The notes under the pieces were generated by a model. The model searched no databases. It was not told the DNA's origin and saw nothing but the letters and a program-made list of their open reading frames with translations. Made by a program: the position numbers and the translations under genes. Below are positions 17,502-26,733 of a DNA stretch of 64,000 bases, one piece after another; within the stretch, counting starts at the first letter, position 1, and each line of letters begins with the position of its first letter. The stretch is from Nocardioides sp. YIM 152315 (GTDB lineage: Bacteria > Actinomycetota > Actinomycetes > Propionibacteriales > Nocardioidaceae), in assembly GCF_029210375.1 (NCBI RefSeq), contig NZ_JARGER010000043.1, forward strand, positions 540,249 to 604,248. The letters are read 5' to 3'.

Positions 17502-18533
17502 ACCCCTGCGCAGCCTGGAACGCACCCGGCCGACGACGACCCTCAGCAGATCCTTGCTGCCGGTCTCGTCCACCAGGCGCGCGGCGCGCGGCTCCTTGCG
17601 GGCGTCGCGGGCACCGGCGGCGCGGGCGTCGCGGCGCACCTCCTCGATCGCGTCGTGGCTGATCGCGGTGGCGGCGGCGAGCAGCCGGTCGTAGCGGTCG
17701 GAGAGCGCGTCCAGGTCGGTCGAGGCCGCGGCGTCGACGCCGTGGCCGTCGGCGAGTGTGTCCAGATGACTCCAGATGCGCTGGGCGACGTCCTGCAGGT
17801 CCGCAGGCACCTCGAGGTCGTCCCAGGTGACCCGGTGCCGGCGCAGGTCGGGGTCGATGAAGTCGTCGACCGCGCTGGGTGCGTCGGTGGTCACGTCGAC
17901 GTCGTACCGGAGCCCGAGGTCCTCGCCGAGCCGGGCGAGCACCGGCCGCCAGTCGGTGAGCAGGTCGGTGTAGCGGACGAACGCCCGCGGCAGGGCCCGG
18001 GTCTCTCGCTCGTTGACGATCGAGTTGTTGACCCAGCGCGCGACGTTGAACGTCTCGTAGCGCCGTCGGGCGGCCTCGTCGTCGGGGTTGGCGTAGTAGG
18101 TCGACCTGCTGCCGACCACCTCGGCGGGGTGCCGCAGCATCGAGATGCAGCGCAGCTCGAGCCCGACCTCCGCGGCGGCCGAGCGCCACAGCTCCTGGGT
18201 CCACACGGTGCGCGGGTCCTTCACCACGACCTGGTCGCTCTGCTCCGCCTGCTCGGCGAGGAAGTCCACCAGCCGGCGACGCCGGTCGTCGGTGATCGCG
18301 TCCTGCGCGCGCCCGAACGCCGTCGGGCGGCTGTCGAACTCGTGGATCCCCGCCGCGTCGGTGATCTCCTTGTGGAAGCGCACCGCCCACTTCGATTCGA
18401 AGAACCCCTTCGGGTTGGACTCGTTGGCGCCCAGGTGCGGCCCCGGCACGAACAGCCCGAGGTGGTGCAGCGTGCCCGACATCGTGCTCGTGCCGCTGCG
18501 GCCGGTCCCGGTGATGAGGATCAGCAGCTTCAT
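17499..18533 (-). CDS. Sulfotransferase family protein
   Basis: 344 residues. The PAPS 5'-loop is LITGTGRSGTSTMSGTLHHL (residues about 6-25), followed by the family hallmark NPKGFFESKWAVRFH. The 3'-phosphate region is CISMLRHPAEVVGSRSTYY. The last 60 residues are basic and probably unstructured. The ATG at 18533 overlaps the upstream TagF-like gene's stop as ATGA, so it is the last gene of a coupled run (TagF-like, TagF-like/GT2, sulfotransferase). That arrangement suggests sulfation of the poly(alditol-phosphate) polymer or its linkage glycan. The stop lies inside a tandem repeat. Confidence 0.85.
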   Translation of the reverse strand: MKLLILITGTGRSGTSTMSGTLHHLGLFVPGPHLGANESNPKGFFESKWAVRFHKEITDAAGIHEFDSRPTAFGRAQDAITDDRRRRLVDFLAEQAEQSDQVVVKDPRTVWTQELWRSAAAEVGLELRCISMLRHPAEVVGSRSTYYANPDDEAARRRYETFNVARWVNNSIVNERETRALPRAFVRYTDLLTDWRPVLARLGEDLGLRYDVDVTTDAPSAVDDFIDPDLRRHRVTWDDLEVPADLQDVAQRIWSHLDTLADGHGVDAAASTDLDALSDRYDRLLAAATAISHDAIEEVRRDARAAGARDARKEPRAARLVDETGSKDLLRVVVGRVRSRLRRG

Positions 18534-21500
18534 CGGTGCTCCTTCTCGGGATCCGGCGGCGCGTCTCCCCGCGGGACCATGACGGCGTCGACGAAGCGGG
18601 CGCCCGCGCGACCGTCCTCGAGGTCGAGGAAGTCGGCGCGGAACTTCTCGTACGCCGAGGCGTGCTCGGCGCGCAGCCGGTCGAGGTCGCGCAGCTGCTC
18701 GATGACCTCGTCGGTCGTCGGGACCAGCGGGCCCGGCGCGGACGGCTCGAAGTCGAAGAGCCAGCCGCGCGTGTCCTGGTAGCGCTGGAGGTCCGGCACC
18801 TGGAAGACCATCGGCTTGCCGGTCACGCCGAAGTCGAACCGCAGCGACGAGTAGTCGACGACCGCGGCGTCGGCGGCCAGGTAGAGGTCGGAGATCTCCG
18901 GGTAGTCGGTGACGTCGATGCACCCGCTCAGCGACGCGAGTCGGTGCTCGGTGCGGGCGTTGAAGGCATGGCCGCGGATCAGGATCACGTAGTCGGGGCC
19001 GAGCGCCGACGCGGCCCGCTCGAAGTCGAGGAAGTCCGGCCACCACGCGCTGTTGTCGTCGACCGACAGGTAGTCGCGGAAGGTCGGCGCGTAGAGCACC
19101 GCCTTCTGGTGCGGCTCGATGCCCAGCGCGGCACGGGTCGCCTCGCGGATCGGCTCGGCGAGCGGCGACTGGAGCACGTCGTTGCGGGGGTAGCCGATCT
19201 CGAGGACCTCCCCGTCGTAGGCGAAGTCGCGCCGCAGCAGCGGCGTCGCGTAACGGGCCGGCGAGATCAGGTAGTCCCACTGCCGGGCGCGCTCGTCGTA
19301 GGAGTCGATGCGCGCCTGCGAGAACTGCACGTTGCGCCAGTGGGTGTGGCCCATCTGCTTGAACGGGTAACCGTGGAAGGTCTGCACGAGCACCTGGCCC
19401 TCGGGCTTCTGGTGCCACTCCGGCTGGTACATGTTGTCGACGTAGTAGCTCGCCGACTGCATCAGCTCGTACCACTCCGGGCTGTTCACGACGACCGGGA
19501 TGCCGCCCTCGGGCACCACGACGGAGTGGTCGTGGACCGCCCAGTAGACGGGCAGGTCGGAGCCGCGGCGCTGGAGCTCGCGCTGGATCGAGAGGCCGTT
19601 GTCGGTGGCGAGCTCGCCGAAGTACGAGCGCAGCAGCAGCCCGCGGGTGAGCTGGGTACGACGCGGCGCCGAGCGCAGCCGGTTCTGCCGGTAGTTGCCC
19701 CGCCCGTCGCCGATCGGCCGCAGGATCGAGATCCGGACCCTCGACTCGGGGCCGCGCACCACGCGGCCCTCGATCTGGCTGGTGCGCACGGGCGCCGGGA
19801 GCTGCTCGTTGAGCTTGCGCGAGACCTGCATCGGCACCCGCACGACGTCGCCCTTCGCGACGGTCAGGTCCGCGGAGAGGTCGTGGTCGCCCAGCGGCAG
19901 CGGCCACCTGCCGAAGCGGTAGACCTCGTGCCGCAGCTCCAGCTCGGCGGTGAACCGGCCGTCGGTGACCGGGAAGAAGTCACCGACTGCGAGGCTGCGC
20001 TTGCTGCGCGCCCGGATCCGCAGCTGGGTGGCCGGCCGGCCGACGACGCGGCCGACGATGCGGAGCACGCCGTCCTCGCCCAGCTCGGCGCTGTCGACGC
20101 GGACGGCGGCGCCGAACTCGCGGACGATCAGCGCGAAGTCGCGGCGTACGTCGACCGCCAGGGCGACGCCGGCCGGGTAGGCGTAGGTGTCGTCGGTCGG
20201 GACGACGTCGGTGCGTCCCCCACCCGTGCGCTGGGCGAGCAGTCGCCACTCGACGGCGGCGCCGGGCCTCGGGGCATCGGTGCGGGGGAGCGTGACCTGG
20301 AAGGCGCCGTCGGCGCCGACCGGCGCGACGGCGCGATCACCGCCGTCGTTGAGCACGATGGCGGCCACGCCGGTGGTGTCCACGACGGTGCCGCGCAGCG
20401 TCCGTCCGTCGAGCCCGACGTCGCGCACCACGGCGGCGGTGCGGTCCACGGTGAGCCGCAGCACCCGGTTGACCTGCCACTCCGTGAGCAGCCGGCCTCC
20501 GCCGCGCAGCAGCACCGCCGGCACCAACCCGGCTGCGCCGCTGCGGAGCATCCGCTGCACGGGCCGGGTCACGCTCATGCCGCCGACCTCGACGCGCAGG
20601 TGCACCGTCCACGACGAGCCCTGCCGGGCCGCGGCCGCGAGCCGGCCGATCGGCACCCGCACCCCGAACAGGCCGGGGTTGTAGTCGCACCAGGCGTCCT
20701 CGGTGGGCGGCTCGAACGACGACTCCGGCGTCTCGGTCGACCAGCAGACGTGCTCCTCGCCGGTCTGGTCGTCGCGGAGCACGACGGCGACGCGCTGCTC
20801 GTGGGTGGCGAGGTCGACCTTGCCGAGGAAGGCGCGGCCGGTGATCCGGGCGACGACCTCGCCGTCGGGGTCGGTCTCCCAGTGGAAGTTCTCGACGTGG
20901 TGCCACAGCTGGAGCTGGTCCGGGTGGATCACGAAGAGGTCGTCGGGGAGCTCGGGGTCACCGAGCAGCGGCAGCTCGAGGAGCACGCCCTCCTCGCTCA
21001 GCCGCGAGGGCCACGGCGGGAGGTTCTGGACCTTGCGGCGGACCAGCTCCTGGAGGTCCTCGCGGCGGTCCTGGATCGCGAGCTCCACGAGCAGGCGGCG
21101 GTTGGGAAGGGTCTGGTCCCACACCCAGTCGGGCGTGCCCTCGGCGAGCTCGCGGATCGCGGCGACCAGCTCGGCCCAGTAGTCGTCGTCGACGGTGCCG
21201 CCGCTGGTCAGGTACCAGTGGAAGTGCACCTGGAAGAGCGTGAGCCGCCACTGGTCGTAGAGCTCGGGCGAGAGCTCCTCGGTCAGCACGTCGCGGCTGA
21301 CGTGCCACGCGGCGATCCGGTCGCGGAGGTCCTTGATGCTCGCGGTCTGCTGGCTGATCGAGCTCAGGTCGTCGCGGGCGCGGTAGCGGTAGACGTGGTC
21401 GGGGATCACGTCGATCGCCCGCGCGCGGGCGAGGAGCTGGGTGACGATCGGCTGGTCCTCGTAGGCGACGCCCTCGCGGAACCACAGGTCCTGGTCGTCC

Positions 21501-22096
21501 CAGAAGTCGCGGCGGAAGAGCTTGTTCCACGTGTAGAGGTTGCGCAGCAGTGCGGGGTACTCCGCGATCGTCACCCGCTGGCGCAGGTCGTCGTGGACCT
21601 CGGGCACCCAGGTGGGCCACCAGTCCTTCGCGATGTTGAACCGGTCCACGGCACCCACGACGATGTCCGAGCCGGTGTGGACGGCGGTGTCGTGGAGCCG
21701 GCGGAGCGCCCACGGCGTGAGGCTGTCGTCGGAGTCGACGAACGTGAGGAACTTGCCGCGAGCGGCGCGTACGCCGGTGTTGCGGGCCGCGCCGAGGCCG
21801 CCGTTCTCGCGCGTGACGATGCGGAACCGCGGGTCGCGGGCGGCGTACTGCTCGGCGATGGCCCGCGAACCGTCGGGCGAGCCGTCGTCGACGAGCAGGA
21901 CCTCGAAGTCGGTGAAGTCCTGGGCGACGATGCTGTCGAGGCACTCCGCGATGTAGCTCTCGACGTTGTAGAACGGCACGATCACGCTGATCCGCGGCGG
22001 CCGGATGCGGCGGCCGAGGCTGCTGCGGGAGGCACGCCGGGCGACCCGGCGGCCGAGCACGGCCACCTGGTGACGACGAGCGGCGAGGCGGGACAC
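18530..22096 (-). CDS. Fused GT2 glycosyltransferase / TagF-TarL-like poly(glycerol/ribitol-phosphate) polymerase
   Basis: 1188 residues. The N-terminal GT2 domain has ISVIVPFYNVESYIAECLDS, LLVDDGSPDGS and the metal-binding TFVDSDDSLTPWAL. A long middle part is beta-rich with no recognised family. The last 400 residues are a CDP-glycerol/ribitol phosphotransferase (TagF/TarL) domain: VQTFHGYPFKQMGHTHW, IGYPRNDVL, KAVLYAPTFRDYLS, VILIRGHAF, ADAAVVDYSSLRFDF. Such enzymes extend teichoic acid at the inner membrane face from CDP-linked alditol. The start is set at the GTG at 22096, just past the upstream stop at 22107; an ATG at 22135 would overlap by 29 bases and is the alternative. ATGA overlap with the sulfotransferase downstream. 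A glycosyl- and an alditol-P-transferase in one chain fits a polymer with alternating sugar and alditol phosphate. Confidence 0.86.
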   Translation of the reverse strand: MSRLAARRHQVAVLGRRVARRASRSSLGRRIRPPRISVIVPFYNVESYIAECLDSIVAQDFTDFEVLLVDDGSPDGSRAIAEQYAARDPRFRIVTRENGGLGAARNTGVRAARGKFLTFVDSDDSLTPWALRRLHDTAVHTGSDIVVGAVDRFNIAKDWWPTWVPEVHDDLRQRVTIAEYPALLRNLYTWNKLFRRDFWDDQDLWFREGVAYEDQPIVTQLLARARAIDVIPDHVYRYRARDDLSSISQQTASIKDLRDRIAAWHVSRDVLTEELSPELYDQWRLTLFQVHFHWYLTSGGTVDDDYWAELVAAIRELAEGTPDWVWDQTLPNRRLLVELAIQDRREDLQELVRRKVQNLPPWPSRLSEEGVLLELPLLGDPELPDDLFVIHPDQLQLWHHVENFHWETDPDGEVVARITGRAFLGKVDLATHEQRVAVVLRDDQTGEEHVCWSTETPESSFEPPTEDAWCDYNPGLFGVRVPIGRLAAAARQGSSWTVHLRVEVGGMSVTRPVQRMLRSGAAGLVPAVLLRGGGRLLTEWQVNRVLRLTVDRTAAVVRDVGLDGRTLRGTVVDTTGVAAIVLNDGGDRAVAPVGADGAFQVTLPRTDAPRPGAAVEWRLLAQRTGGGRTDVVPTDDTYAYPAGVALAVDVRRDFALIVREFGAAVRVDSAELGEDGVLRIVGRVVGRPATQLRIRARSKRSLAVGDFFPVTDGRFTAELELRHEVYRFGRWPLPLGDHDLSADLTVAKGDVVRVPMQVSRKLNEQLPAPVRTSQIEGRVVRGPESRVRISILRPIGDGRGNYRQNRLRSAPRRTQLTRGLLLRSYFGELATDNGLSIQRELQRRGSDLPVYWAVHDHSVVVPEGGIPVVVNSPEWYELMQSASYYVDNMYQPEWHQKPEGQVLVQTFHGYPFKQMGHTHWRNVQFSQARIDSYDERARQWDYLISPARYATPLLRRDFAYDGEVLEIGYPRNDVLQSPLAEPIREATRAALGIEPHQKAVLYAPTFRDYLSVDDNSAWWPDFLDFERAASALGPDYVILIRGHAFNARTEHRLASLSGCIDVTDYPEISDLYLAADAAVVDYSSLRFDFGVTGKPMVFQVPDLQRYQDTRGWLFDFEPSAPGPLVPTTDEVIEQLRDLDRLRAEHASAYEKFRADFLDLEDGRAGARFVDAVMVPRGDAPPDPEKEHR

Positions 22097-22106
22097 GGCG
22101 ACCAAC

Positions 22107-24947
22107 CTAACGGCTGGCTCCAGCCGGTCCCGCATCGAGGACCTGCTCCAGGGCATCGACCACGCGGGCCGCCGCACGGCCGTCCTGGAAGGGGTTCCAG
22201 CGGACGTTGAACTCCGCGATCGGGCCGGCCCAGCGCTCGGCCAGCGCCGGGTCGAGCAGCTGCTCCACGACGCCCGCCGTGTCGACGACGAGCGGACCGG
22301 GCGCGGACTCCTCGAAGGGGAAGAGGAACCGCCGGCTGCCGCTCGCGTAGTCGTCGAGGTCCGGCACCAGGAAGACCATCGGCCGCCCGGTGAGCGCGAT
22401 GTCGAAGCGCATCGAGGAGTAGTCGAGCACGCTGGCGTCGGCGGCCAGGATCAGGTCGTTGACCTCGGGGTACGCCGTGACGTCGACGATCCGGGCACCG
22501 GGGGCGTCGACAGGGACTGGTGCGTGGAAGCGGTGGCCGCGCAGCAGCAGCACGAAGCGGTCACCGAGGGCGGCGGCCGCCGCCGCCAGGTCGAGGTGCT
22601 CGGTCATCGCGGCGCCGCGGGGGCGGAAGGCGAGGTGCTCGCGCCAGGTCGGCGCGTAGAGGACCGCGGTCTGGTCGTCGCGGATGCCGAGCAGTCGGCG
22701 GGCGGCGGCCCGGCGCTCCGCCGCGGCCGGCGCGACCAGCGCGTCGTCACGGGGGTAGCCCCGGTCGAGGGCCGGGCCGCGGTAGGCGTACTGCTCGCGG
22801 TAGTGGTGCGTCATGTCCGGCGTCGGCGTCAGGATCGTGCTCCACGTGTCGACGCCGCGGGCGCGGAGCTCCCGGACCCGCGCCGGCGAGTACTCCTGCG
22901 CCTCCCACTGGCTCGCACCCATCGCCTTGGAGGGGTAGCCGTGGAAGGTCTGGAGCAGGTACTGGCCCGGACGCCGCCGGAACCACGCCTCGGTGTCGGT
23001 GTTGAGCACGAGCGCCCGGGCGCGTGGGAGCACGGCGTACCACTCCCGGCTGCGCAGCAGCACCGACTCCGCGCCGTCAGGCGCCGACTGGCCGGCGTCG
23101 GAGATCCCCCAGACGAGGCGCAGGTCGGGGCGGCGCGCGCGCAGCTCCTCGAAGATCGCCAGCGGACTGTCGGTCGCCGTCCGGCCGGCGTAGCTCTCGA
23201 AGTAGACGAGGCCGGGGTCGAGCGGGCGGCCGTCGCGGCGGTACGCCGTCTGCAGCCGCTCCTGCGCGCGCCGTCCGGCCTCGTCGTCGGCGAGCGGTGC
23301 GCCGAGCTCGAGCACGAGACCGCCGCGTGGGCCGAGGTGGGCGCGCAGCCGATGGCGGCCGGTGCGGTGCTCGACCGGGAGCCTGGCGCGCAGGCCGTCG
23401 GCGACGGCGACGTTGGCGTCGCCCACCACGATTCGGTAGCTGCCGGGCGGCAGTGCGGTCGCGCGCCTGAGCACGTCACTCTCGAGCGTGATGCGGAGCC
23501 GGTCGCCGTCCGTGCGCTGCGGGACCTCGACCGGAAGGTCGCGCCGCAGCACCCGCAGATCGTCGACGGCCCCGCGGACGGTCAGCACCAGGTCGTCGTC
23601 CTCGACGTCGAGACCGCCGACGGTCAGCGGGCTCGCGAGCGGCCCCGAGGGCGCGGGCAGGTCGACGTCGACGGTGCGCTCCAGCTCGCCCACCCGGACG
23701 AAGAGCGTCAGGGCGGCGGGGCCGATGGCGTCGACGTGCACGACGACGGCGGACTGGAAGCGGCGGTCCCACCACCGGTCCGCCTCGCCGGCGGCGGCCA
23801 CCGTCACCCCGAGCGGAGCGCCGCCGCGCTCGCGCACCTCGACCGTCGTCTCGGGGTCGCCGAGGTCGACGCCACCCACGCCGAGCCACAGGTCGGTGCC
23901 GCCGGCCACGGTGCGGACGACGTGGACGACGGCGGCCGTCTCGGTGTCGTCGAGCCGGCGCACCTCGTCGGGGAGCGCGTCGACCGGCCAGACGGCGAGC
24001 ACGTCGGAGTCCCGTCGCTCGGTGCGCAGGTCGTCGCCCAGGCCGAGCAGCTCGGCCGCGACGGCCTCCAGCGACTCGCGCCGGTCGGCCGCGGCCAGCG
24101 CGACCAGGGCGCGAGCGGCGGCACCGACGCCGTCGGTCCACCCGGGGTCGGCGGTGGCCTGCGCGGCCAGCGCCCGCAGCTCGGCCCATTGCTCCACGTC
24201 GGCGCGTTCGGCGTCCTGCAGCAGCCGCGGCAGCTCGAACCCGACGACCGTGCGTCGCCACCGCTCGGTCAGCCACGCGTCCTCGCCGAGCCGTCCCTCC
24301 ACGCGAGCCCAGCGCTCCACCAGACCCTCGAGCCCGGGCAGCGGACTCGGCGTCGCCCCGTAGGCGCGGGTGCCGTGGTCGGGGTACCAGGTGACGGCCG
24401 CCCGGTCCCACCGCAAGGGCGGCCCGTGCTCGGCGAAGAGACCCGCCAGCGTCGGCGAGCACAGCCAGTCGTCGTGCTCCGACAGCGCCGTCCACGTCCC
24501 GCGCCGGATCGCGGTGCCGGCCAGCCGCGGCTCGAGCGCCTCGGGGGCGCGCTGCAGACGGTGCAGCCACGGGTCCGGCTCCCCCGCCTGCTCGAGGCGG
24601 CCGAGACCGGCCGGTGGCCCGCTGCGGCCGAGCCGCTCGGCCGCGAGCCGGACCGCGTCGGGCGCGAGCACGTCGCATCCGCGCAGGAGCAGCACGAGGT
24701 CGGCTGTCGAGGTCGCGACGGCGGCGTTCACCGCCTGCTGCCAGGTCCCGTCGACGGGTGCGCGGAGCACGCCGGGCGCGGCGTCCTCCTGGGCCGCGAC
24801 CGAGCGCAGCGCCTCGCCGACCCGGGGCAGGTCGGCGGGCTCGACCACGACGACCACGTCCACCGACGGGAGGGCCGCGGAGCGGAGCGCACGGCGGACC
24901 CGGCCCGGGAGGATCCGCCGCGCAGCCGCCCGGGCCGTGTCGCGCAA
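22107..24947 (-). CDS. TagF-TarL-like polymerase with a degenerate glycosyltransferase domain
   Basis: 946 residues. The C-terminal 400 residues form a complete TagF/TarL phosphotransferase domain (LLQTFHGYPSKAMGASQW, RGYPRDDALV, TAVLYAPTWREHLA, FVLLLRGHRF, DASVLDYSSMRFDIALTGRP). The first 110 residues keep the outline of a GT-A fold (VDVVVVVEPADLPRVGEALRS) but the usual acidic metal site is replaced by LLLRGCDVLAPDAV, so transferase activity of that domain is doubtful. The middle is beta-rich. The start is TTG at 24947, only 2 bp after the stop of the osmoprotectant-binding protein, with no clear ribosome binding site, so translation may depend on coupling. It pairs with the downstream fusion, perhaps one enzyme priming and the other extending the polymer. 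Confidence 0.82.
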   Translation of the reverse strand: MRDTARAAARRILPGRVRRALRSAALPSVDVVVVVEPADLPRVGEALRSVAAQEDAAPGVLRAPVDGTWQQAVNAAVATSTADLVLLLRGCDVLAPDAVRLAAERLGRSGPPAGLGRLEQAGEPDPWLHRLQRAPEALEPRLAGTAIRRGTWTALSEHDDWLCSPTLAGLFAEHGPPLRWDRAAVTWYPDHGTRAYGATPSPLPGLEGLVERWARVEGRLGEDAWLTERWRRTVVGFELPRLLQDAERADVEQWAELRALAAQATADPGWTDGVGAAARALVALAAADRRESLEAVAAELLGLGDDLRTERRDSDVLAVWPVDALPDEVRRLDDTETAAVVHVVRTVAGGTDLWLGVGGVDLGDPETTVEVRERGGAPLGVTVAAAGEADRWWDRRFQSAVVVHVDAIGPAALTLFVRVGELERTVDVDLPAPSGPLASPLTVGGLDVEDDDLVLTVRGAVDDLRVLRRDLPVEVPQRTDGDRLRITLESDVLRRATALPPGSYRIVVGDANVAVADGLRARLPVEHRTGRHRLRAHLGPRGGLVLELGAPLADDEAGRRAQERLQTAYRRDGRPLDPGLVYFESYAGRTATDSPLAIFEELRARRPDLRLVWGISDAGQSAPDGAESVLLRSREWYAVLPRARALVLNTDTEAWFRRRPGQYLLQTFHGYPSKAMGASQWEAQEYSPARVRELRARGVDTWSTILTPTPDMTHHYREQYAYRGPALDRGYPRDDALVAPAAAERRAAARRLLGIRDDQTAVLYAPTWREHLAFRPRGAAMTEHLDLAAAAAALGDRFVLLLRGHRFHAPVPVDAPGARIVDVTAYPEVNDLILAADASVLDYSSMRFDIALTGRPMVFLVPDLDDYASGSRRFLFPFEESAPGPLVVDTAGVVEQLLDPALAERWAGPIAEFNVRWNPFQDGRAAARVVDALEQVLDAGPAGASR

Positions 24948-24949
24948 CG

Positions 24950-25906
24950 TCAGAGCAGCCCGGCCTCGGTGAGGAAGTCGTGGGCGACGTCCTCGGCCTT
25001 CTCACGGTCGACGGCCATCCGGCCGTTCAGCTCGGTGAGCTTCTCGGTGGTGAGGGCGGCCATCAACGGGTTGAGCACGTCGGCCACGTCTGGGTGGGCG
25101 TCGAGGAACTCGGTGCTCACCGCCGGCACGAGGTTCTGCGCCGGCTGGATCTGCTTGTCGTCCTCGAGCACGACCAGACCCTGCGACTCCAGCGTGCCGT
25201 CGGTGGTGCTGGTCTCGCCGAGCTGGGACTCGCCGTCGATCACCGACTGGTAGGTCTGGTCGCTCGCGTAGCCGAGCGGCAGCACCTTGGTGATGTCGAT
25301 CCCGTACTCGTCCGACAGCCCGCCCTCGCAGTCGAGGCGGCCCTTGCAGTCCGGGGCGGCCGCCAGCACGACGGACTTGCCCTCGAGGTCGGAGAGCGTG
25401 GCGACGCCCTCGGAGTCGGAGTACTCCTGCGTCACGAAGAACGCGTTGGTGTCGGTCGCGGGCGAGACGTCCAGGAGCGTGATGCCGGCCTCGTCGAGCA
25501 GGTCCTGTCCCTGGTCGGCCAGCTCGGAGCCGTCGCCGGCGGTGAACGGCTCGGCGTCGGCGCCGTTGGCACGGCCGTTGAGGAAGTTCACGATGCCGCC
25601 GACGTACTCGGGCACGACGTCGACATCGCCCGGGAACGTCGGCATGTAGGCGTCGCGGGCGTCGACCAGCTTGACGTCGGGCTGGTAGCCCGCGCCGGTC
25701 AGGAGCTCCTCGTACATCGCCGCCACCAGCTCGGCCTCGGGGAAGTTCTGCCCGGCGATGTGGACCGGCCCCTGGTCGGCAGCGCCGGAGGTGGCCGGGG
25801 TGCTCTCGTCGTCGCTGGCCTCGTCGAGGTCGTCACCGGCGCAGGCCGTGACCAGGAGCAGGGACCCGGCGGCGAGAACCACTGCCAGGGATCGTCGAAC
25901 GTTCAT
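24950..25906 (-). CDS. Glycine betaine/osmoprotectant ABC transporter substrate-binding lipoprotein
   Basis: 318 residues. A lipoprotein signal is clear: MNVRRSLAVV, hydrophobic core, lipobox LVTAC with the acylated Cys at residue 22. The mature part is an OpuAC/ProX-like type II binding protein (VHIAGQNFPEAELVAAMYEE, FPGDVDVVPEYVGG, GLLSDEYGI-type loop, QLGETSTTDGTL). It delivers betaine, choline or carnitine-type solutes to the permeases encoded upstream. AGAAGGTG precedes the ATG at 25906. It follows the two permeases on the same strand with a 62-bp gap. Its stop lies 2 bp before the TTG of the polymerase gene, so read-through transcription into the teichoic locus is likely. Confidence 0.92.
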   Translation of the reverse strand: MNVRRSLAVVLAAGSLLLVTACAGDDLDEASDDESTPATSGAADQGPVHIAGQNFPEAELVAAMYEELLTGAGYQPDVKLVDARDAYMPTFPGDVDVVPEYVGGIVNFLNGRANGADAEPFTAGDGSELADQGQDLLDEAGITLLDVSPATDTNAFFVTQEYSDSEGVATLSDLEGKSVVLAAAPDCKGRLDCEGGLSDEYGIDITKVLPLGYASDQTYQSVIDGESQLGETSTTDGTLESQGLVVLEDDKQIQPAQNLVPAVSTEFLDAHPDVADVLNPLMAALTTEKLTELNGRMAVDREKAEDVAHDFLTEAGLL

Positions 25907-25968
25907 GTGCTTCACCTTCTGTGTCCCGCGGGTCGCCCGCGCGTGTCCGGTCGAGCTTGACGTGGTCG

Positions 25969-26733
25969 TCACGTGCCGACGGCGTCGGCCTCCTCGGCAA
26001 CGATAGGGAGCCGCTCCGACATTCCTCGACGCCGTTTCCGAACCGTTGTCTTCGGGACCGGGTCGAGCGTGCGCTGGGCGAGCGCCGCGGCACCCTCGAG
26101 CACGAGCGCGACGAGGGCGATCACGATCGCGCCGGCGATGCCCTTGCCGTAGTTCGTCCGCCGGAAGCCGTCGATCACGACCTCACCCAGCCCCGGCCCG
26201 GCCACCAGGGCCGCGATCGTGGCGGTCGCCCAGACCTGCACGAGGGCGAGCCGGATGCCGGACAGGACGAGGCCGGCCGAGAGGGGGAGCTCGACGCGCC
26301 AGAACTTCTGGGCGCCGGTCATGCCCATCCCGTCGGCCGCCTGCCGCACCGCGGGCGAGACCTCGCGTACGGCGATGTTGGCGTTGGTGATGATCGGGGG
26401 CAGCGCGAAGAGGGTGAGCGCGATGATCGTGGCCAGGCCGGCCCGTCCGTACGGCCCGAGCTCGCGGGTGCCGGGCCAGTCGGCGACCACCAGCAGGGCG
26501 AGCAGGGCGAACGTCGGGACGGCACGCCCGACGTTCGAGACGTTGATGGCCAGCAAGGATCCGCGGCCGAGGTGGCCGAGCCAGAGCGCGATCGGGAGGC
26601 CGACCGCCGTCGCGACGACCAGCGCGGTGAGCGTGAGCAGCAGCTGCTGCCCCATCAGCTCCAGCATCCCGCCGTCACCGGTCCAGCTGGAGGCGGTCGT
26701 CAGGTAGTCCCAGGCGTCGGAGAGGACCCTCAT
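25969..26733 (-). CDS. Osmoprotectant ABC transporter permease (OpuC/ProW type)
   Basis: 254 residues with about six transmembrane helices. The inner-membrane permease EAA loop is RQAADGMGMTGAQKFWRVELPLSAGLVLSGI, read in shorter pieces as QAADGMGM and VELPLS. The C-terminal 30 residues are basic and cytoplasmic (TTVRKRRRG). Start MRVLSDAWDYL at 26733, whose ATG overlaps the upstream permease stop as ATGA. It forms the membrane channel with the second permease and is energised by the divergently encoded ATPase at 27489. The longer open frame extending to 27375 is a shadow of the neighbouring permease. Confidence 0.92.
   Translation of the reverse strand: MRVLSDAWDYLTTASSWTGDGGMLELMGQQLLLTLTALVVATAVGLPIALWLGHLGRGSLLAINVSNVGRAVPTFALLALLVVADWPGTRELGPYGRAGLATIIALTLFALPPIITNANIAVREVSPAVRQAADGMGMTGAQKFWRVELPLSAGLVLSGIRLALVQVWATATIAALVAGPGLGEVVIDGFRRTNYGKGIAGAIVIALVALVLEGAAALAQRTLDPVPKTTVRKRRRGMSERLPIVAEEADAVGT

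Noticed and set aside
18536..22210. 1224-codon open frame on the plus strand
   Set aside because: Antisense shadow of the GT2/TagF fusion gene; high GC keeps the opposite frame open. Its translation is low-complexity (Arg/Ala/Glu/Val) with no motif.
22524..25253. 909-codon plus-strand open frame
   Set aside because: Antisense to the second TagF-like gene and the binding protein; no domain signal.
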